Positions 8,446 through 16,905 of a stretch of DNA of 64,000 nt are shown here, in pieces (position 1 is the stretch's first letter; each line of letters starts with the position of its first letter). The notes beneath the pieces are model-generated. The model had not been told where the DNA came from. It saw only the letters and a list, made by a program, of their open reading frames with translations, and made no database searches. Location of the stretch: contig NZ_VOXE01000004.1 in NCBI RefSeq assembly GCF_008014695.1, positions 405,167 through 469,166 of the forward strand, written 5' to 3'. A program made the position numbers and the translations under genes. This stretch comes from Chryseobacterium sp. GTDB lineage: Bacteria; Bacteroidota; Bacteroidia; Flavobacteriales; Weeksellaceae.

Positions 8446-10074
8446 TCAGTTTAAAATTTTCACCAGATACACCAGATCCAGTTGGGCTGCTCTTTTATCG
8501 GGATTGAGAAATTTAAGGGAAAGCCTTGTGATCCTGAAATGATTTTCAGCATCAAGAATGAGGTAATTTCTGTTCAGTTTTGCAAGTTCCTCTCTTGAGA
8601 TGACGAGCAAATCATCCTTTTTAAGGTCCATTTCTTCGATACGCGGCGTGTTTCTTTGGGTGTAAAAATCGAAAGACCAGGTTTCGTTGCCTTTCAGCAT
8701 CAGGATTCTTTCCTTCTCGAGATGATTTTCATTTACAAATTCCGCCAGCTTCAGACCACCCTGATATCTCGTGAGTACCGGATAAAACTGCGTGTTGAGG
8801 AATAAATTCACCGCCACACCGAAAAGCAGGGACATAAAAACATATTTCCTGAAAGGATTTTCCTTTACAAAAATCCTGAAAAGCAGGTACGCGAAGATTA
8901 AAGCAGTAAATCCATACATCACTTTGTTCGGGATCCCCGTAAAATAATGAATGAGCAGGCCTATTCCGAGAATACTTCCGAAAATTACCACAAGCTGAAT
9001 GATGTATAAAACTTTTATTTTTCTGACCTGATTTCTCCTGTATATTTCAAAGAGATATGCTGCGGTAAGTACAGCCAGAATCCCGATCAGTCCGTTCAGA
9101 TAATGCGGAAGTTTGAATTTTGAAGCGCTGAAAAGAAGCATGACGAGCCAGAATCCACCGAGAGTCAGAAATTCAACACCGTCAATTTTCCTGAACCTGT
9201 TTTTGATGAAAAACGCAGATTTCTGAAAAACCCCCACATAAAAAACCAGTGAAAAAGGCAGAAAGGCCCAAAGCAAAGTATGGAAGAAGAAGAAATAATC
9301 GGGACTTGTCTCCTCAAATCCGGTCGCGTTCAGGCGGTTTACACTTTGGTTGAAGAGGATAAATTCAATCCCTTTATTCCCGAACTGATGATGATACGCA
9401 TATAAAACCGGCAGTATTCCAATGATGAAAGCGAGTCCGACAAGCAATATTTTCAGATTGAAAAACTTTTTCCAGTCTCTGGAATACAGCAGATATGCCA
9501 AGATGCAAAAACCAATTATGACGATGGCCATCTGGCCTTTGGAAGAAAAAGCCATTGCCGTTCCAAATCCTGCCAGCAACGCAGCGCCTGTGTTCTGGGT
9601 CTTGATGAATTTCACAAACTGCCACACCGAAAAAATAATAAAACCCGTTAACACCGCATCAGTCCGAACATCATGTGCCGACAGAATAATCGTCTGTGCC
9701 GACAGAAAGATGAGCGATGCCAGATAACTCAGGTTTTCATTGGCATACAGCAGATCTGCGAGTTTTTTGGTGGAAAAACACGCCAGACACAGACACAGAA
9801 GTGCAGGAATCCGATAGGCAATATGGTTGATCCCGAAAATTTTCATTGAAATAGCTGAAAGCCAGAAATGCAAGTGCGGCTTATCCAGATAAGGATTTTC
9901 GCCTTTGAAAATATTTAGAAAATCATTATTCAGCGCCATTCTCATGGCCATAGTTGCATGCTGCGCAGAATCATTTTCCATCAAGGGAATGAACATTCCG
10001 GAAATATACACCACCGAAAACCCCACAAACAGCAGAAATATTTGTCTTTTGGAAAGCAGTTGATTTTGAGTCAT
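8446..10074 (-). CDS. GT39-family membrane glycosyltransferase (ArnT/PMT-like)
   Basis: A protein of about 542 residues with a GT39/PMT_2 N-terminal region: a first helix (QIFLLFVGFSVVYISGMFIP), the lumenal acidic loop motif MENDSAQHATMAMRM, and GENPYLDKPHLHFWL, then about ten more helices. Such enzymes transfer sugars from polyprenyl phosphate carriers to lipid or protein acceptors in the periplasm. The open frame extends upstream, but ATG 10074 (MTQNQLLSKRQ) is preferred because the extension would cover the divergent GT2 start. The divergent GT2 enzyme next door could make the polyprenyl-linked donor. Acceptor and sugar are unknown. Confidence 0.85.
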   Translation of the reverse strand: MTQNQLLSKRQIFLLFVGFSVVYISGMFIPLMENDSAQHATMAMRMALNNDFLNIFKGENPYLDKPHLHFWLSAISMKIFGINHIAYRIPALLCLCLACFSTKKLADLLYANENLSYLASLIFLSAQTIILSAHDVRTDAVLTGFIIFSVWQFVKFIKTQNTGAALLAGFGTAMAFSSKGQMAIVIIGFCILAYLLYSRDWKKFFNLKILLVGLAFIIGILPVLYAYHHQFGNKGIEFILFNQSVNRLNATGFEETSPDYFFFFHTLLWAFLPFSLVFYVGVFQKSAFFIKNRFRKIDGVEFLTLGGFWLVMLLFSASKFKLPHYLNGLIGILAVLTAAYLFEIYRRNQVRKIKVLYIIQLVVIFGSILGIGLLIHYFTGIPNKVMYGFTALIFAYLLFRIFVKENPFRKYVFMSLLFGVAVNLFLNTQFYPVLTRYQGGLKLAEFVNENHLEKERILMLKGNETWSFDFYTQRNTPRIEEMDLKKDDLLVISREELAKLNRNYLILDAENHFRITRLSLKFLNPDKRAAQLDLVYLVKILN

Positions 10075-10091
10075 CAGAAAATTAGTTTTTG

Positions 10092-10099
10092 TATTTTTG
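10092..10099 (+). promoter_or_regulatory. -7 box TATTTTTG for the GT2 operon
   Basis: Plus-strand TATTTTTG 41 bases before the GT2 ATG. It faces a minus-strand box at 10114-10121, so the two start sites nearly coincide. Confidence 0.45.
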
Positions 10100-10113
10100 C
10101 AGAAGTTCTGCTG

Positions 10114-10121
10114 CAAATTTA
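10114..10121 (-). promoter_or_regulatory. -7 box TAAATTTG for the GT39 gene
   Basis: Minus-strand TAAATTTG 40 bases before the GT39 ATG, face to face with the GT2 promoter. Confidence 0.45.
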
Positions 10122-10139
10122 ATAAATCAACACATACGA

Positions 10140-11093
10140 ATGGATTATAATAAATTCTACTCTTTGGTGATTCCAATGTATAATGAAGAGGGAAATGCCG
10201 GGATCCTGATCGATCGGATCCGGGAATCCATGCAGGATTTCCAGTATGAATTGATCCTGATTGATGACCATTCGTCTGACCGAACCGTTAAGGAAATCAA
10301 AGAGAAAAACGATCCGAACGTTGTGCTGATTGAACTTAAAAAAAATTACGGACAAAGTTCAGCCATGATGGCGGGCTTCGACTTTGCAACGGGAGACTAT
10401 ATCATCACGCTCGACGGTGATCTGCAGAACGATCCGTCGGATATTCCTGCTATGGTAAACCTATTAGAAACAGGCGGCTACGACCTCGTGGTCGGAAAAA
10501 GACAGAAACGGCAGGATTCGTCCGTCCGCACGATTCCTTCCAGAATCGCGAATTTCATCATTAAAAAATCCACAAAACTCAATATCTCAGATCAGGGTTG
10601 TGCGCTGAAAGTCTTTACCAACGAAACCGCCAAAGACCTTAATCTCTACGGCGAAAATCACCGCTTCATCAGTTTGATGGCCCATCTGAACGGCGCCAGA
10701 ATTGCTGAAATGCCGGTAAAACATCATGCAAGACAGTTCGGCGTTTCCAAATATGGCATGAACCGGACTTTTAAAGTCATCAACGATCTTCTTTTGGTTC
10801 TTTTTAACCAGAAATACCTTTCCAAACCGATTTACCTTTTCGGAAACATCGGTTTGGCAGCCTTTTTACTCGGAATGACCATAAACGCTTACTTACTAGT
10901 AGTTAAATTACTGGGAAATGATATTGGTGGAAGGCCGCTTCTGATTTTAGGCGTTCTGCTCGTCTTCATCGGGATCCAGTTTTTTACAACCGGAATTGTG
11001 ATCGACATGCTCATGAAAACCTATTACGAATCCCAAAGCAAAAGACCTTTCAACATCAGAAAAATCACGAGTTTTGGAAAAGTCCCGGCTTAA
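10140..11093 (+). CDS. GT2-family polyprenyl-phosphate glycosyltransferase (DPM1/ArnC-like)
   Basis: A 317-residue protein with a GT-A domain: VIPMYNEEGNAG near the start, LIDDHSSDRT near 40, and the metal-binding DGDLQNDPSD near 95. Two C-terminal helices (LFGNIGLAAFLLGMTINAYL and a second near 275-300) anchor it to the membrane. This is the DPM1/GtrB/ArnC type that loads a sugar on undecaprenyl phosphate. ATG 10140 is chosen as it begins MDYNKFYSLVIP directly before the domain. It overlaps the next gene, so the three genes to 12650 look like one operon. The sugar is not predictable. Confidence 0.9.
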   Translation: MDYNKFYSLVIPMYNEEGNAGILIDRIRESMQDFQYELILIDDHSSDRTVKEIKEKNDPNVVLIELKKNYGQSSAMMAGFDFATGDYIITLDGDLQNDPSDIPAMVNLLETGGYDLVVGKRQKRQDSSVRTIPSRIANFIIKKSTKLNISDQGCALKVFTNETAKDLNLYGENHRFISLMAHLNGARIAEMPVKHHARQFGVSKYGMNRTFKVINDLLLVLFNQKYLSKPIYLFGNIGLAAFLLGMTINAYLLVVKLLGNDIGGRPLLILGVLLVFIGIQFFTTGIVIDMLMKTYYESQSKRPFNIRKITSFGKVPA

Positions 11094-11940
11094 AAAGATC
11101 CTCCTCAATTCTGTTAAAATTGGGGTGAGTCTGGCTTTGCTGTATTTTGTTTTCAAAAAAATTCCTTTTTCGGAGGTAGGTGAAGTTCTGCAAAAAGTCC
11201 ATGTTTTCTGGCTGATTCTGGCGGCGGTTTTTTTTCTGGCCTCCCAGGTTTTATCGGCAAAAAGACTTGAATTGTTCCTGAAAACCAGGGAATTCCATCT
11301 GAGTTTCCGCAGCAATCTCGAACTTTATTTTCTCGGAATGTTTTATAATTTTTTTATTCCGGGCGGCATCGGCGGCGATGCATATAAAATTTATCTTCTG
11401 CATAAAAAGTTCGGGTGGAGTGCCAAAACCCTCACTTCTGCCCTTTTCAATGACCGCTTGAGCGGTCTTTTAGCCATCTGCGTATTGATTCTTCTTTTCT
11501 CCGCCACTCTTTTTCAATTGCAATGGACCGTATTATTCTTACTCGCGGCTGCCACAGGAATCTTGCTCACATTTTTCATTACGAAAAGATATTTTACTAC
11601 TTTTCAGCCTGTATTTTGGAAAGGCTTCGGCGTTTCGTTGCTGATCCAGATGCTGCAGATGCTGTGTTTTGTATTTCTCCTGAAAAGTATGGGCATTGGG
11701 AGTCATTATATCATTTATTCAATTGTTTTTCTGGCCAGTTCTGTGCTCAGTTTAATTTCGTTTGCAGGAATCGGGGTGCGGGAAATGCTTTTTTTGCAGG
11801 CGTCTCACTATTTCAGTTTTGATCCAACTGTTTCAGTGTCTGCCTCGCTTCTATTTACGTTAATAACTGCAGTTTTTTCTCTTTTTGGATGGCTTTTTCA
11901 ATTAAGAAAACTAAATTTGAAACTTACAGAAGAATCATGA
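11074..11940 (+). CDS. Lysylphosphatidylglycerol synthase-type (flippase-like) membrane protein
   Basis: A 288-residue protein of the LPG_synthase_TM/UPF0104 family with about eight helices and the family motif FIPGGIGGDAYKIYLL near residues 90-105. The soluble lysyl-transferase domain of MprF is absent, so this is the stand-alone membrane type, often suspected to move lipids or polyprenyl-linked sugars. The start is a TTG at 11074 inside the 3' end of the GT2 gene; no ATG lies in a suitable place. Its end overlaps pssA as ATGA. The context suggests envelope lipid or glycan work. Confidence 0.85.
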   Translation: MEKSRLKKILLNSVKIGVSLALLYFVFKKIPFSEVGEVLQKVHVFWLILAAVFFLASQVLSAKRLELFLKTREFHLSFRSNLELYFLGMFYNFFIPGGIGGDAYKIYLLHKKFGWSAKTLTSALFNDRLSGLLAICVLILLFSATLFQLQWTVLFLLAAATGILLTFFITKRYFTTFQPVFWKGFGVSLLIQMLQMLCFVFLLKSMGIGSHYIIYSIVFLASSVLSLISFAGIGVREMLFLQASHYFSFDPTVSVSASLLFTLITAVFSLFGWLFQLRKLNLKLTEES

Positions 11941-12650
11941 ATTTTATCAAAAATAATCTGGCCAATGCCTTTACGCTCGCCAACCTTTTTTCGGGGAGCA
12001 TCGGCGTAATCCATCTCCTCAGCGGAAACTACAAAATCACGGCCCTGTGCATTATTCTGTCGCTGGTTCTGGATTTTTTTGACGGATTTATTGCCCGCGC
12101 AATGAAATCAGACTCGAATTTGGGCGCGCAGCTCGATTCACTTGCCGATATGGTGAGTTTCGGTTTACTGCCCGGATTTGTAATGTTTAAAGCGCTGGAA
12201 CCTTTCGGAAACCAAGTTTTCGGAATCGAGATGCCTTTTGAAACCAAATATTTTGGGCTTTTCATCACCGTTTTTTCCTGTCTGAGGCTGGCCATCTTTA
12301 ATCTTGATGAGGAACAGACTTACTATTTCAAAGGTCTGAACACGCCTTCAAACACAATATTGATCTTTGGACTATTTTATGCCTTTCAGGAAAACGGAAG
12401 TTTTGGATTTCTGTTTGAAAACTCCGGGTTATTAATGCTTTTGGTTGCTATTTCATCGTGGATTCTGGTGAGTCCCATTAAAATGATCGCAATGAAATTC
12501 AAGTCGATGAAACTGGCAGACAATTATCCCAAAATTGCGTTACTCATTGGCGCCATCCTGATTTTAATTATTTTCGGAACCGTTGGAATTCCGCTGGTCA
12601 TCTTATACTATATTTTAATATCACTGATATTCCAGAGACAGCTTAAATAA
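11937..12650 (+). CDS. pssA: CDP-diacylglycerol-serine O-phosphatidyltransferase
   Basis: A 237-residue integral membrane CDP-alcohol phosphatidyltransferase. The catalytic motif DG-x2-AR-x8-G-x3-D-x3-D is complete in DGFIARAMKSDSNLGAQLDS followed by LAD (about residues 45-67). The product phosphatidylserine is the precursor of phosphatidylethanolamine. The start ATG overlaps the upstream TGA as ATGA; an open extension of 16 codons upstream lies inside the previous gene and is not used. It is the last gene of the GT2/flippase-like/pssA operon. Phosphatidylserine specificity rather than another CDP-alcohol enzyme is inferred from overall likeness and length. Confidence 0.88.
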   Translation: MNFIKNNLANAFTLANLFSGSIGVIHLLSGNYKITALCIILSLVLDFFDGFIARAMKSDSNLGAQLDSLADMVSFGLLPGFVMFKALEPFGNQVFGIEMPFETKYFGLFITVFSCLRLAIFNLDEEQTYYFKGLNTPSNTILIFGLFYAFQENGSFGFLFENSGLLMLLVAISSWILVSPIKMIAMKFKSMKLADNYPKIALLIGAILILIIFGTVGIPLVILYYILISLIFQRQLK

Positions 12651-12690
12651 TCGCCGCATTCTCAAATTACCGCATTTTCAAATCAAATAA

Positions 12691-13455
12691 ATGAATCTCA
12701 AACTCTATAAACCGCTCTGTATCTTTGACCTAGAAACTACCGGAACCAATGTTGCGAAAGACCGGATCGTGGAAATCAGCATTCTGAAAGTACATCCGGA
12801 TGCTTCCCGCGAAAGCAGGACCTGGCTCGTGAATCCTGATATGTACATTCCGAAAGAATCCACCGCCGTTCACGGCATCAGCGACGATGATGTAAAAGAC
12901 GCGCCGAAATTCAGTGAAATTGCTTCGAAAGTAATGGAAATGATCGCCGGAACAGATTTAGGTGGCTTCAATTCTAACCGTTTTGATGTTCCGCTTCTGG
13001 CGGAAGAACTGCTTCGCGCCGGAGTCGATTTTGATCTAAGTAAATTCAAACTCATCGATGCGCAAACGATTTTCCATAAAATGGAGCCGAGAAATCTTAC
13101 CGCGGCATACAGGTTTTACTGCAAAAAAGATCTGGAGAACGCGCATTCAGCCGAAGCGGATGTTCTGGCCACCTTTGAAGTGCTGGATGCGCAGGTGGGC
13201 CATTACGATGAACTTCCGAATGAAATCGCAGGGCTGAGCGAATTTTCGCATCACCATAAATTTGCTGATTTGGCTGGGTTCATTGCTTTTGATGAAGACG
13301 GAAAAGAGATTTTCAGCTTCGGAAAATACAAAGGACATCGTGTTAAAGACGTTTTCCAGAAAGATCTGGGTTATTACGGATGGATCCAGAACGCTGATTT
13401 TCCGCTGTACACGAAGAAAGTTCTGACGGGAATCCAGCTGAGAAGTAAGTTCTAA
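12691..13455 (+). CDS. DnaQ-like 3'-5' exonuclease
   Basis: A 254-residue DEDD exonuclease with ExoI FDLETTG (residues 13-19), ExoII GFNSNRFDVPLLAEE (near 92) and ExoIII HSAEADVLATFE (near 152). The spacing fits DEDDh enzymes such as DNA polymerase III epsilon or proofreading-like nucleases. A C-terminal segment of about 60 residues (FSFGKYKGHRVKDVFQKD and the following GWIQNADFP) resembles the small domain found in other Bacteroidota exonucleases of this type. It is on the plus strand, followed within 30 bases by the DUF2007 gene. Whether it is the replicative proofreader cannot be told. Confidence 0.9.
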   Translation: MNLKLYKPLCIFDLETTGTNVAKDRIVEISILKVHPDASRESRTWLVNPDMYIPKESTAVHGISDDDVKDAPKFSEIASKVMEMIAGTDLGGFNSNRFDVPLLAEELLRAGVDFDLSKFKLIDAQTIFHKMEPRNLTAAYRFYCKKDLENAHSAEADVLATFEVLDAQVGHYDELPNEIAGLSEFSHHHKFADLAGFIAFDEDGKEIFSFGKYKGHRVKDVFQKDLGYYGWIQNADFPLYTKKVLTGIQLRSKF

Positions 13456-13481
13456 AACAATTTTTATTTATAAAATATTTC

Positions 13482-13904
13482 ATGCCCTCACTCGTCAAAT
13501 TTAAATACTACAGCAACAGCATCGAAGCTAACCGCGATAAACAGATTCTGGCCGATCATGGCCTTCAAAGTTTTATAGCCAATGAGCAGACGATTCAGTC
13601 AGATTGGCTGCTGTCGCAGGCGTTGGGCGGAATTCAGCTGCAGGTTTTTGACCATGACAGAGAAAAAGCTGAGGAAATTTTAAAAAAATTTTTAGAGGAC
13701 GAAGTACATGATTTGGAGGTTGAGCACACGATTCCCACTCCGGAATTTGATTTTACGTGTCCGAAATGCGGCTCCAATCACCTGTACCGCGACGAAAATC
13801 CCGGCGGGCTGTTTGGGATTTCTCTGCTGTTTTTAGGATTGCCGCTTAAGTCAAAAAGCAACCTTTACCATTGCTATTACTGCAATAACGAATTCAAGCT
13901 TTAA
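13482..13904 (+). CDS. DUF2007 domain protein with C-terminal zinc ribbon
   Basis: A 140-residue protein: residues 1-75 form a DUF2007 (putative signal transducing) domain (YYSNSIEANRDKQILADHGL, then GGIQLQVFDHDREKAEEIL), and residues 85-140 hold two Cys pairs, CPKCGSNHLY and CYYCNNEF, separated by a hydrophobic stretch. The four Cys suggest a zinc ribbon. No function is established. It sits between the exonuclease and the FAH-family gene with short gaps and may be co-transcribed. Confidence 0.85.
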   Translation: MPSLVKFKYYSNSIEANRDKQILADHGLQSFIANEQTIQSDWLLSQALGGIQLQVFDHDREKAEEILKKFLEDEVHDLEVEHTIPTPEFDFTCPKCGSNHLYRDENPGGLFGISLLFLGLPLKSKSNLYHCYYCNNEFKL

Positions 13905-13924
13905 AATATTTAATACGATTACCT

Positions 13925-14533
13925 ATGAAGATCATTTGCATCGGCAGAAATTATGCTGAACACGCCCGGGAACTGGGAAACGAAATCCCGGAAAACCCGG
14001 TAATATTTATGAAACCCGACACGGCGGTCCTGAAGAGAGGTTCGGATTTCTACATTCCGGAATTTTCAAATGATGTACATTATGAACTGGAAATCGTTCT
14101 GAAAATCTCTAAGGGCGGAAAATACATCCAGGAAGCCAGTGCTTCCAGTTATTTTGATGAGATCGGCCTCGGGATTGACTTTACAGCAAGGGATCTACAG
14201 AGCCAGCTGAAGACGAAAGGCCTTCCGTGGGAATTGGCAAAAGGTTTCGACGGCAGCGCAGTAATTTCTGATTTTTACAGCAAAGGTGATTTCGATATGA
14301 AAAACCTGAATTTTTCTCTGCTTAAAAACAAGGAGGAAGTTCAGGACGGTAACTCTTCACTCATGATTTTCTCCCCCGAAAAAATCATCGCTTTTGTGTC
14401 ACAGTATTTCACGCTCAAAGTTGGTGACCTCATCTTCACCGGCACCCCTAAAGGAGTTGGAAAAGTCTCTGAAAATGATATTTTGGAAGCTTATCTGGAA
14501 GAAAAGAAAGTACTGGATTTCAGAATTCAGTAA
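13925..14533 (+). CDS. Fumarylacetoacetate hydrolase family protein
   Basis: A 202-residue FAH-fold enzyme. It shows the metal-site Glu pair region DVHYELEIVLKI, the FTARDLQSQLKTKGLPWE motif, KGFDGSA and the conserved FTGTPKGVGKV. The short form without the N-terminal SH3-like domain of true fumarylacetoacetase is typical of acylpyruvate hydrolase or oxaloacetate decarboxylase-like members; the substrate is not determinable by reading. It starts 20 bases after the DUF2007 gene. Confidence 0.9.
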   Translation: MKIICIGRNYAEHARELGNEIPENPVIFMKPDTAVLKRGSDFYIPEFSNDVHYELEIVLKISKGGKYIQEASASSYFDEIGLGIDFTARDLQSQLKTKGLPWELAKGFDGSAVISDFYSKGDFDMKNLNFSLLKNKEEVQDGNSSLMIFSPEKIIAFVSQYFTLKVGDLIFTGTPKGVGKVSENDILEAYLEEKKVLDFRIQ

Positions 14534-14539
14534 AATGTG

Positions 14540-14570
14540 TTTGACGGTATAAGAAACTTTTGTAATTTTA
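14540..14570 (+). promoter_or_regulatory. Candidate promoter of the universal stress gene
   Basis: TTTG at 14540-14543, 19-base spacer, then TAATTTTA at 14563-14570, one base off TAnnTTTG. The ATG follows 19 bases later. Confidence 0.45.
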
Positions 14571-14589
14571 AAGAACAAAAATTAAACAC

Positions 14590-15024
14590 ATGACAAACAT
14601 AGTTTTGCCGATTGATTTTTCAGATGCTACCGATCGGCTTGTAAACGGTGCCCTGAAATTTGCCCAGGAAACAAAAGGAAAAATATTTCTGATCCATGTT
14701 GCGCCTGCTGATATCGGTTTTGCGATCGGTGATATGGGCTTTCAGTATTTTCCGGAAGTAGAGCAAAATGAAATCAAGGAGGAACTCATCCGCCTGAATG
14801 CAATTGAAAAACGCATTATGGAGAAAGGCATAGAATGTGAACACCTGCTGAGACAGGGCATTGCTGGAGATATTATCCTGGATTATGCAAAGGAAAAAAA
14901 TGCGGATTATATTGTGATGGGATCCCACGGCAGAAGTGGAATTTACGATGTTTTCGTTGGCAGTTTAACCAAAGAACTTACGCGCCGTTCCACCTTACCC
15001 GTTCTGGTGATTCCGATTCATTAA
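14590..15024 (+). CDS. Universal stress protein (UspA family)
   Basis: A 144-residue single Usp domain. It begins NIVLPIDFSDATDRL and carries the ATP-binding G-x2-G-x9-G(S/T) motif as GSHGRSGIYDVFVGS near 113-127, so it is likely an ATP-binding type. It appears monocistronic with its own promoter-like sequence and a downstream hairpin. Usp proteins help survival of stress; the specific trigger is unknown. Confidence 0.93.
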   Translation: MTNIVLPIDFSDATDRLVNGALKFAQETKGKIFLIHVAPADIGFAIGDMGFQYFPEVEQNEIKEELIRLNAIEKRIMEKGIECEHLLRQGIAGDIILDYAKEKNADYIVMGSHGRSGIYDVFVGSLTKELTRRSTLPVLVIPIH

Positions 15025-15046
15025 ATTTAACAGAACAGCCTAAAAA

Positions 15047-15078
15047 AATAAATCCCGGAACTGTTAAATTCCGGGATT
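15047..15078. terminator. Bidirectional terminator between usp and small membrane protein genes
   Basis: AATCCCGGAA (15051-15060) pairs perfectly with TTCCGGGATT (15069-15078). T-rich sequence follows on the minus strand and ATTATTATT on the plus strand. It lies between two convergent genes. Confidence 0.8.
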
Positions 15079-15105
15079 ATTATTATCAATATACTTATCA
15101 ATTAA

Positions 15106-15339
15106 TCAGTTGTCCTTCTTGTAAATTTTAGGATCATAATAAGGGTTATGACCTTCGGTTGGAGAAAAATAATCCTTGTCTCTGTCGCCTCCCAATCGGG
15201 ATACCAAAACGTAGCACCAGTAGCAGAACATTGCTGTTGCGAGAAAGAATAAAATCCAGTTTACAAAGTTTCCCGCGAACTCGAAAAAGCCGAAAGACCA
15301 TTTGAAAAACTTACTGATGAGCAGAAATAAAGACGTCAT
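15106..15339 (-). CDS. Small membrane protein, DUF6341-like
   Basis: A 77-residue protein with one clear transmembrane helix (FVNWILFFLATAMFCYWCYV, about 27-46) and a polar C-terminus rich in Asp/Lys/Tyr (SPTEGHNPYYDPKIYKK). ATG 15339 (MTSLFLLISKFFKWSF) is chosen over a longer open frame that would overlap the divergent promoter. From memory it resembles the short DUF6341 proteins that sit next to DUF6427 genes in flavobacteria; this pairing is seen here too. Function unknown. Confidence 0.7.
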   Translation of the reverse strand: MTSLFLLISKFFKWSFGFFEFAGNFVNWILFFLATAMFCYWCYVLVSRLGGDRDKDYFSPTEGHNPYYDPKIYKKDN

Positions 15340-15356
15340 TATTTTCCTTTTTAAAT

Positions 15357-15364
15357 TAACTTTG
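15357..15364 (+). promoter_or_regulatory. -7 box TAACTTTG for DUF6427 gene
   Basis: Plus-strand TAACTTTG, 17 bases before the DUF6427 ATG. It is two bases from the opposing box at 15367-15374. Confidence 0.55.
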
Positions 15365-15366
15365 CA

Positions 15367-15374
15367 CAAATTTA
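15367..15374 (-). promoter_or_regulatory. -7 box TAAATTTG for small membrane protein gene
   Basis: Minus-strand TAAATTTG, 28 bases before ATG 15339, overlapping the start region of the divergent DUF6427 transcript. Confidence 0.5.
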
Positions 15375-15380
15375 TAAAAA

Positions 15381-16289
15381 ATGTTTCGATTACTTTCAAA
15401 AGAAAGCAATATTTTTTCCATTCCGGTGTATATCGGCATTCTTCTTTTCGTGGTAATTGGTGTTAATTTTGTGGATTTCAATACTTTAGACATATTTTCA
15501 GCGGTTATCACATTTGTGGGTGTGGCGCTCGGGTATTTCTGTTTCAATGCCATTGCCCTGAATTATCTCACGCATCTTCCCTTGTTTTTATATACCGCCT
15601 TTATTTTTGCCTTTTATCCGGGCGATCTGGATATCGGAATTGCAGTAACCCTTGTAACCAACTCAATTATTCTGCTGCTTTTAACAGATGTGGAAATGAC
15701 GGTGCGCAAAAACTCCTATGTTCTGGTTGGAGCACTTCTGGCGTTGAATTTTATCTTTTTACCTACAACCTGGCCAATGTCGATTTTTGTCATCATTCAC
15801 ATCATCGGCACTTCCGACAGAATTGGCCTGCATTTTTTCCGTCTGTTTTTCGGAATACTTCTCATTGCCCTTTCCTACTTCGGAATTGCCTATTTTCTGA
15901 AAATGAATTCGTGGGGTCCAGCTTATTTCCCGTTTTATGATTTTAAAATCTCAAAGAACATCAACGGACTACTTTGGCTCTCGCCGGTAGCCTTGCTATT
16001 GCTGCTTTCGGTCACGGATCATTTCAAACATTTCAATAAAAAAAGTCCGGTAAGCAAATTCAAATACACTTTTTTACTCGTGTTTTTGCTCGCACAGCTC
16101 ATTACGATTGTGCTTTATATGGGAACGGACTATGAATACCTGTTGCTGCTTGCACTTCCGGCCTCCATCATCCTCAGCAGAATGCTGAAATTCCTAAACA
16201 AATATGCACTTAAAGAGGCAGGGCTTTGGGTCATCATCCTTTCTCTGATTTTTTTCAAAATTTTCCAAGTTTTTAATTTTAATATTTAA
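15381..16289 (+). CDS. DUF6427 family integral membrane protein
   Basis: A 302-residue protein made almost wholly of hydrophobic helices (about nine), beginning MFRLLSKESNIFSIPVYIG. It matches the flavobacterial DUF6427 family, often located near purine/pyrimidine salvage genes and DUF6341. No catalytic motif is visible. It is followed 6 bases later by DUF3109, suggesting an operon through mgtC (to 17550). Confidence 0.82.
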   Translation: MFRLLSKESNIFSIPVYIGILLFVVIGVNFVDFNTLDIFSAVITFVGVALGYFCFNAIALNYLTHLPLFLYTAFIFAFYPGDLDIGIAVTLVTNSIILLLLTDVEMTVRKNSYVLVGALLALNFIFLPTTWPMSIFVIIHIIGTSDRIGLHFFRLFFGILLIALSYFGIAYFLKMNSWGPAYFPFYDFKISKNINGLLWLSPVALLLLLSVTDHFKHFNKKSPVSKFKYTFLLVFLLAQLITIVLYMGTDYEYLLLLALPASIILSRMLKFLNKYALKEAGLWVIILSLIFFKIFQVFNFNI

Positions 16290-16295
16290 ACCCCA

Positions 16296-16880
16296 ATGAT
16301 TCAGATCGAAAACAAATTAATCTCCGAGGAAATTTTTTCCGAAGAATTTGTATGTAATTTAAGCAGATGCAAAGGCGCCTGCTGCGTTGCGGGAGATGTG
16401 GGGGCGCCGCTCGACAGGAACGAAACTGAAATCCTTGACCGTATTTTTGATAAAGTAAAGCCGTATTTAAGGCCCGAAGGCGTAAAAGCCCTCGAAGAGC
16501 AGGGCACCTGGACTGTTGATCCCAGTGACGGCGATTTTGTTACCCCAATGGTAAACGGCGAAGAATGCGCTTATGTTATTTTTGATGAAAGGGGAATCAC
16601 CAAATGCGGGATCGAAAAGGCATATGAAGATGGCGCAGTAGACTGGCAAAAACCGATTTCGTGTCACCTTTACCCGATTCGGGTAAGCGAATACTCCACT
16701 TTTACCGCTCTTAACTACCACGAGTGGGAAATCTGCAACCCTGCCTGCGTTTTGGGAAAAGAACTGAAGGTTCCCATCTACAAATTCCTTAAAACGCCTT
16801 TAACCAGAAAATATGGTGAAGCTTTTTATCAAACGCTTTGTGATGCCGCTGAAGAATGGAACCGCGAGTACAATTCCTGA
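16296..16880 (+). CDS. DUF3109 family Cys-rich protein
   Basis: A 194-residue protein with an N-terminal Cys cluster, CNLSRCKGACC (about residues 20-30), and more Cys at CGIEKA, ISCHLYPIRV and ICNPACVLG. The set looks like a metal- or iron-sulfur-binding arrangement of the YkgJ/DUF3109 kind. Function unknown. It is co-oriented with DUF6427 and mgtC with gaps of 6 and 25 bases. Confidence 0.88.
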   Translation: MIQIENKLISEEIFSEEFVCNLSRCKGACCVAGDVGAPLDRNETEILDRIFDKVKPYLRPEGVKALEEQGTWTVDPSDGDFVTPMVNGEECAYVIFDERGITKCGIEKAYEDGAVDWQKPISCHLYPIRVSEYSTFTALNYHEWEICNPACVLGKELKVPIYKFLKTPLTRKYGEAFYQTLCDAAEEWNREYNS

Positions 16881-16905
16881 AAATTTCTTACCTTTAAAAT
16901 AAAAA

